Below are positions 62,296-64,000 of a stretch of DNA of 64,000 nucleotides, piece by piece; the first letter of the stretch is position 1; every line of letters starts with the position of its first letter. The notes under the pieces are model-generated. The model had not been told where the DNA came from and did not search any database. It was given only the letters and a program-made list of their open reading frames with translations. The DNA is taken from positions 21,992,506-22,056,505 of the forward strand of contig JACBWW010000004.1 of assembly GCA_020086605.1 (NCBI GenBank). Reading direction: 5' to 3'. This stretch comes from Lanius collurio. Lineage: Eukaryota; Chordata; Aves; Passeriformes; Laniidae. The translations under genes were made by a program, and so were the position numbers.

Positions 62296-62318
62296 GCTAA
62301 CCAACATGAGACAACGAG
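61600..62318. promoter_or_regulatory. CpG island at the NUBPL 5' end
   Basis: Dense GC and CpG from intron 1 through exon 1 up to the assembly gap, abruptly different from the AT-rich introns. This is typical of a housekeeping promoter island and fits a ubiquitously expressed mitochondrial gene. The actual transcription start and core promoter probably lie in the gap. Boundaries are judged by eye. Confidence 0.8.
62155..62295 (-). CDS. NUBPL: NUBPL exon 1: start codon and mitochondrial presequence
   Basis: 141 bases, 47 codons, beginning MGNPAWRW and ending PSAGSA, followed by a strong donor (GCG|GTGAGT). It has seven arginines and no Asp or Glu, as expected of a matrix-targeting presequence, and is a few residues longer than the 41 codons I recall for human exon 1, which also starts MG. 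The ATG at 62295-62293 is preferred because of that MG start. Another in-frame ATG lies four codons upstream (62307-62305), and the 5' UTR runs into an assembly gap, so the start is not settled. Exon end in phase 0 fits exon 2, which begins in phase 0. The sequence is very GC-rich and lies in a CpG island. Confidence 0.85.
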
Positions 62319-62654
62319 NNNNNNNNNNNNNNNNNNNNNNNNNNNNNNNNNNNNNNNNNNNNNNNNNNNNNNNNNNNNNNNNNNNNNNNNNNNNNNNNNN
62401 NNNNNNNNNNNNNNNNNNNNNNNNNNNNNNNNNNNNNNNNNNNNNNNNNNNNNNNNNNNNNNNNNNNNNNNNNNNNNNNNNNNNNNNNNNNNNNNNNNNN
62501 NNNNNNNNNNNNNNNNNNNNNNNNNNNNNNNNNNNNNNNNNNNNNNNNNNNNNNNNNNNNNNNNNNNNNNNNNNNNNNNNNNNNNNNNNNNNNNNNNNNN
62601 NNNNNNNNNNNNNNNNNNNNNNNNNNNNNNNNNNNNNNNNNNNNNNNNNNNNNN
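62319..62654. other. Assembly gap (336 N)
   Basis: A run of 336 undetermined bases directly upstream of NUBPL exon 1, in the place where the 5' UTR and promoter should be. GC-rich avian promoters are often lost in short-read assemblies. Reading frames drawn through the Ns have no meaning. Confidence 1.
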
Positions 62655-62976
62655 CACGGAAAGCAGATACCTGCCGCTGTTTGTAAGGAAACCGAGGCCA
62701 AGGGATCACCACCGGGTCACCACATGCATTACAAACTGCTTCGGGCTCATTGCTCGTAGTGCTGCAATTGTCTCCGCAGAGGCTCGTTCTGGCGCTCTCT
62801 GCTGTGCGGCTTCTGCTCGTCGGTGCCTTCTGAATTCTCATCTTGGCCCGCAAACTGGTTGGGCAAGAGCTTGGTCTTGGTTTGTGTTCTCCACAAATAC
62901 AATAAATGTATCCTATATCCTCCTTTAGATCATTACGTAAAAGAACAAAGAGACCTGTAGCCGAGACAGATGCCAT
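62655..62976 (-). other. Unassigned open reading frame upstream of NUBPL
   Basis: Between the gap and an ATG at 62976-62974 the minus strand is open for 107 codons at roughly 50% GC. The product would start MASVSATGLFVLLRNDL and contains the cysteine pairs CIC and CNAC. A donor-like CAG|GTATCT occurs near 62668. I recognise no protein family. It could be a 5' UTR exon of NUBPL, part of a divergent transcript, or chance. It is recorded because it is the only non-repeat open frame outside a strong CpG island that adjoins the promoter. Confidence 0.25.
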
Positions 62977-64000
62977 CTGTTTGGTGGGTTTTTTGCTTAT
63001 TTTGATTTGGATTTCTTAGTTGGTTGGGGGGGTTTTATAATACTGAAGCACAGAATCACAGAATTAGTCAAGTTGGAAGGCCCCCACTGTGGATCATCTG
63101 GTCCAGTCTCTCTGCCCAAGCAGGGTCATCCTAGAGTACATGGCACAAGGTTGCATCCAGATGGTTCTTAAATAGTGAGGGAGACTCCACAACCTCTCTT
63201 GGCAGTCTGTTCCAGTGCTCGGTCACCTGCATGGTAAAGTTGTTCTTCCTCATATTCAGGTGGAACTTCGTGTGCATCAGTTTCTACTCATTGCCTCTTG
63301 TCCTATTGTTTGGCACTGATCATTGTTCTGGTGATAGTTTTGATTTTCCATCCAGTTTACCCTCACTCAGTAAAAGTTCATGAAAACCGATTCCTGTTCC
63401 TTATATCCTGTGAGATTTGCTTAAAGCTTTAACACACACATCATCTACTGCTTCTCTCCCACTTACAAGCCTTCTAACCACGTTGTGGAAGGAAATTAGA
63501 TTGGTTTGATATAATTTGCTCTTACAATTCCATGAATAGTCCCTATTCAGCTAAATGGTATTATGGAAATAATTCAGAACTTAGCACTTTCAGGTCATTA
63601 GTTTGCAAATATGAAATATAGTGTAGACGGTGTCTTTTGTTTGTATCTGTTGTAATATGTAATGGATCAGAGGATTTTACATCAGTTTAAAGTGTTACGA
63701 TAAACATTTCCTCTCTTTCACAGTGAGCAGAATTTTTATCATTTCAAATGTTGCTTTTTAAATTATATTAAAGGCTCCAATCAAGCATTTTGCTAAACCC
63801 TACCATTTCCAAAGGCATATTCCGGCGCTCAGCTATAACACATAAATTACAATGCTAATTTTTTTTTTTCCTATTCTTGAAGTGATTCTCATTTAACCTA
63901 CATTTTTGATGTACCCACATGAGCATATTTTGCATAACTAACAGTCAACTGAAGAGGTCAAATCATTTCCCAATAATTTACCTTACTGTCAAACCAAACT
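62977..64000. other. Flank upstream of NUBPL
   Basis: Contains a CR1 tail (63050-63322). The rest is AT-rich sequence in which I see no gene. In mammals the genes on this side of NUBPL are GPR33 and DTD2; nothing resembling either is visible here. Confidence 0.7.
63050..63322 (-). mobile_element. CR1 LINE 3' fragment
   Basis: Antisense CR1 beginning CACAGAATCACAGAATTAG, followed by GTTGGAAGGCCCCCACTG, GGCAGTCTGTTCCAGTGCTC and GCCTCTTGTCCTATTG. It lies in the flank upstream of NUBPL. Confidence 0.9.

Noticed and set aside
61444..62976. 510-codon frame running through exon 1, intron 1 and the gap
   Set aside because: It is held open by 112 codons of N and by GC-rich intron sequence. Only 62155-62295 is supported as coding; the part right of the gap is listed separately as uncertain.
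1..64000. tRNA, rRNA, U6/5S genes, CRISPR arrays, or bacterial-type systems
   Set aside because: No such signatures were seen on either strand; the content is ordinary vertebrate intron, repeats and one gene.

Overview
The window looks like vertebrate nuclear DNA from a bird, probably a passerine. The evidence is CR1 retrotransposon tails, avian-type ERVL and other retroviral LTRs, AT-rich introns carrying isolated small exons, and CpG-rich promoter sequence. There are no operons, phage genes, CRISPR arrays or other prokaryotic features.

Nearly the whole window is the 5' two thirds of one gene on the minus strand, NUBPL (also called IND1), a mitochondrial Mrp/NBP35-type P-loop NTPase that delivers iron-sulfur clusters to respiratory complex I. 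Seven exons can be placed to the base with matching splice phases: exon 1 62155-62295, exon 2 61070-61217, exon 3 53146-53180, exon 4 42470-42560, exon 5 29172-29211, exon 6 28991-29081 and exon 7 7868-7961. Together they encode 213 complete codons plus one base. They include the Arg-rich mitochondrial presequence, the deviant Walker A loop, the DADIYGPS motif, the VVWRG motif and the DMPPGTGD motif. The remaining exons, including the CxxC cluster ligands, lie beyond the left edge.

Layout from right to left (direction of transcription): right flank with a CR1 tail and an unexplained open frame (62655-64000); a 336-base assembly gap over the likely promoter (62319-62654); a CpG-rich exon 1/intron 1; intron 2 with three repeats of note (a minus CR1, a plus CR1 and two GC-rich LTRs facing each other); intron 3 with an isolated CpG island at about 49.26-49.51 kb; intron 4 with a CR1, two ERVL-type LTRs and microsatellites; the 90-bp intron 5; the 21-kb intron 6 with a CR1, an ERVL fragment and an unclassified 0.4-kb repeat present twice; and the start of intron 7.

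No second protein-coding gene could be supported. The points most worth following up are the intragenic CpG island with an RFX X-box-like palindrome, the tandem (GTAGGT) donor of micro-exon 3, the 1.29-kb LTR with an intact 5-bp target duplication, the repeated element at 17.7 and 20.9 kb, and the open frame across the gap from exon 1.
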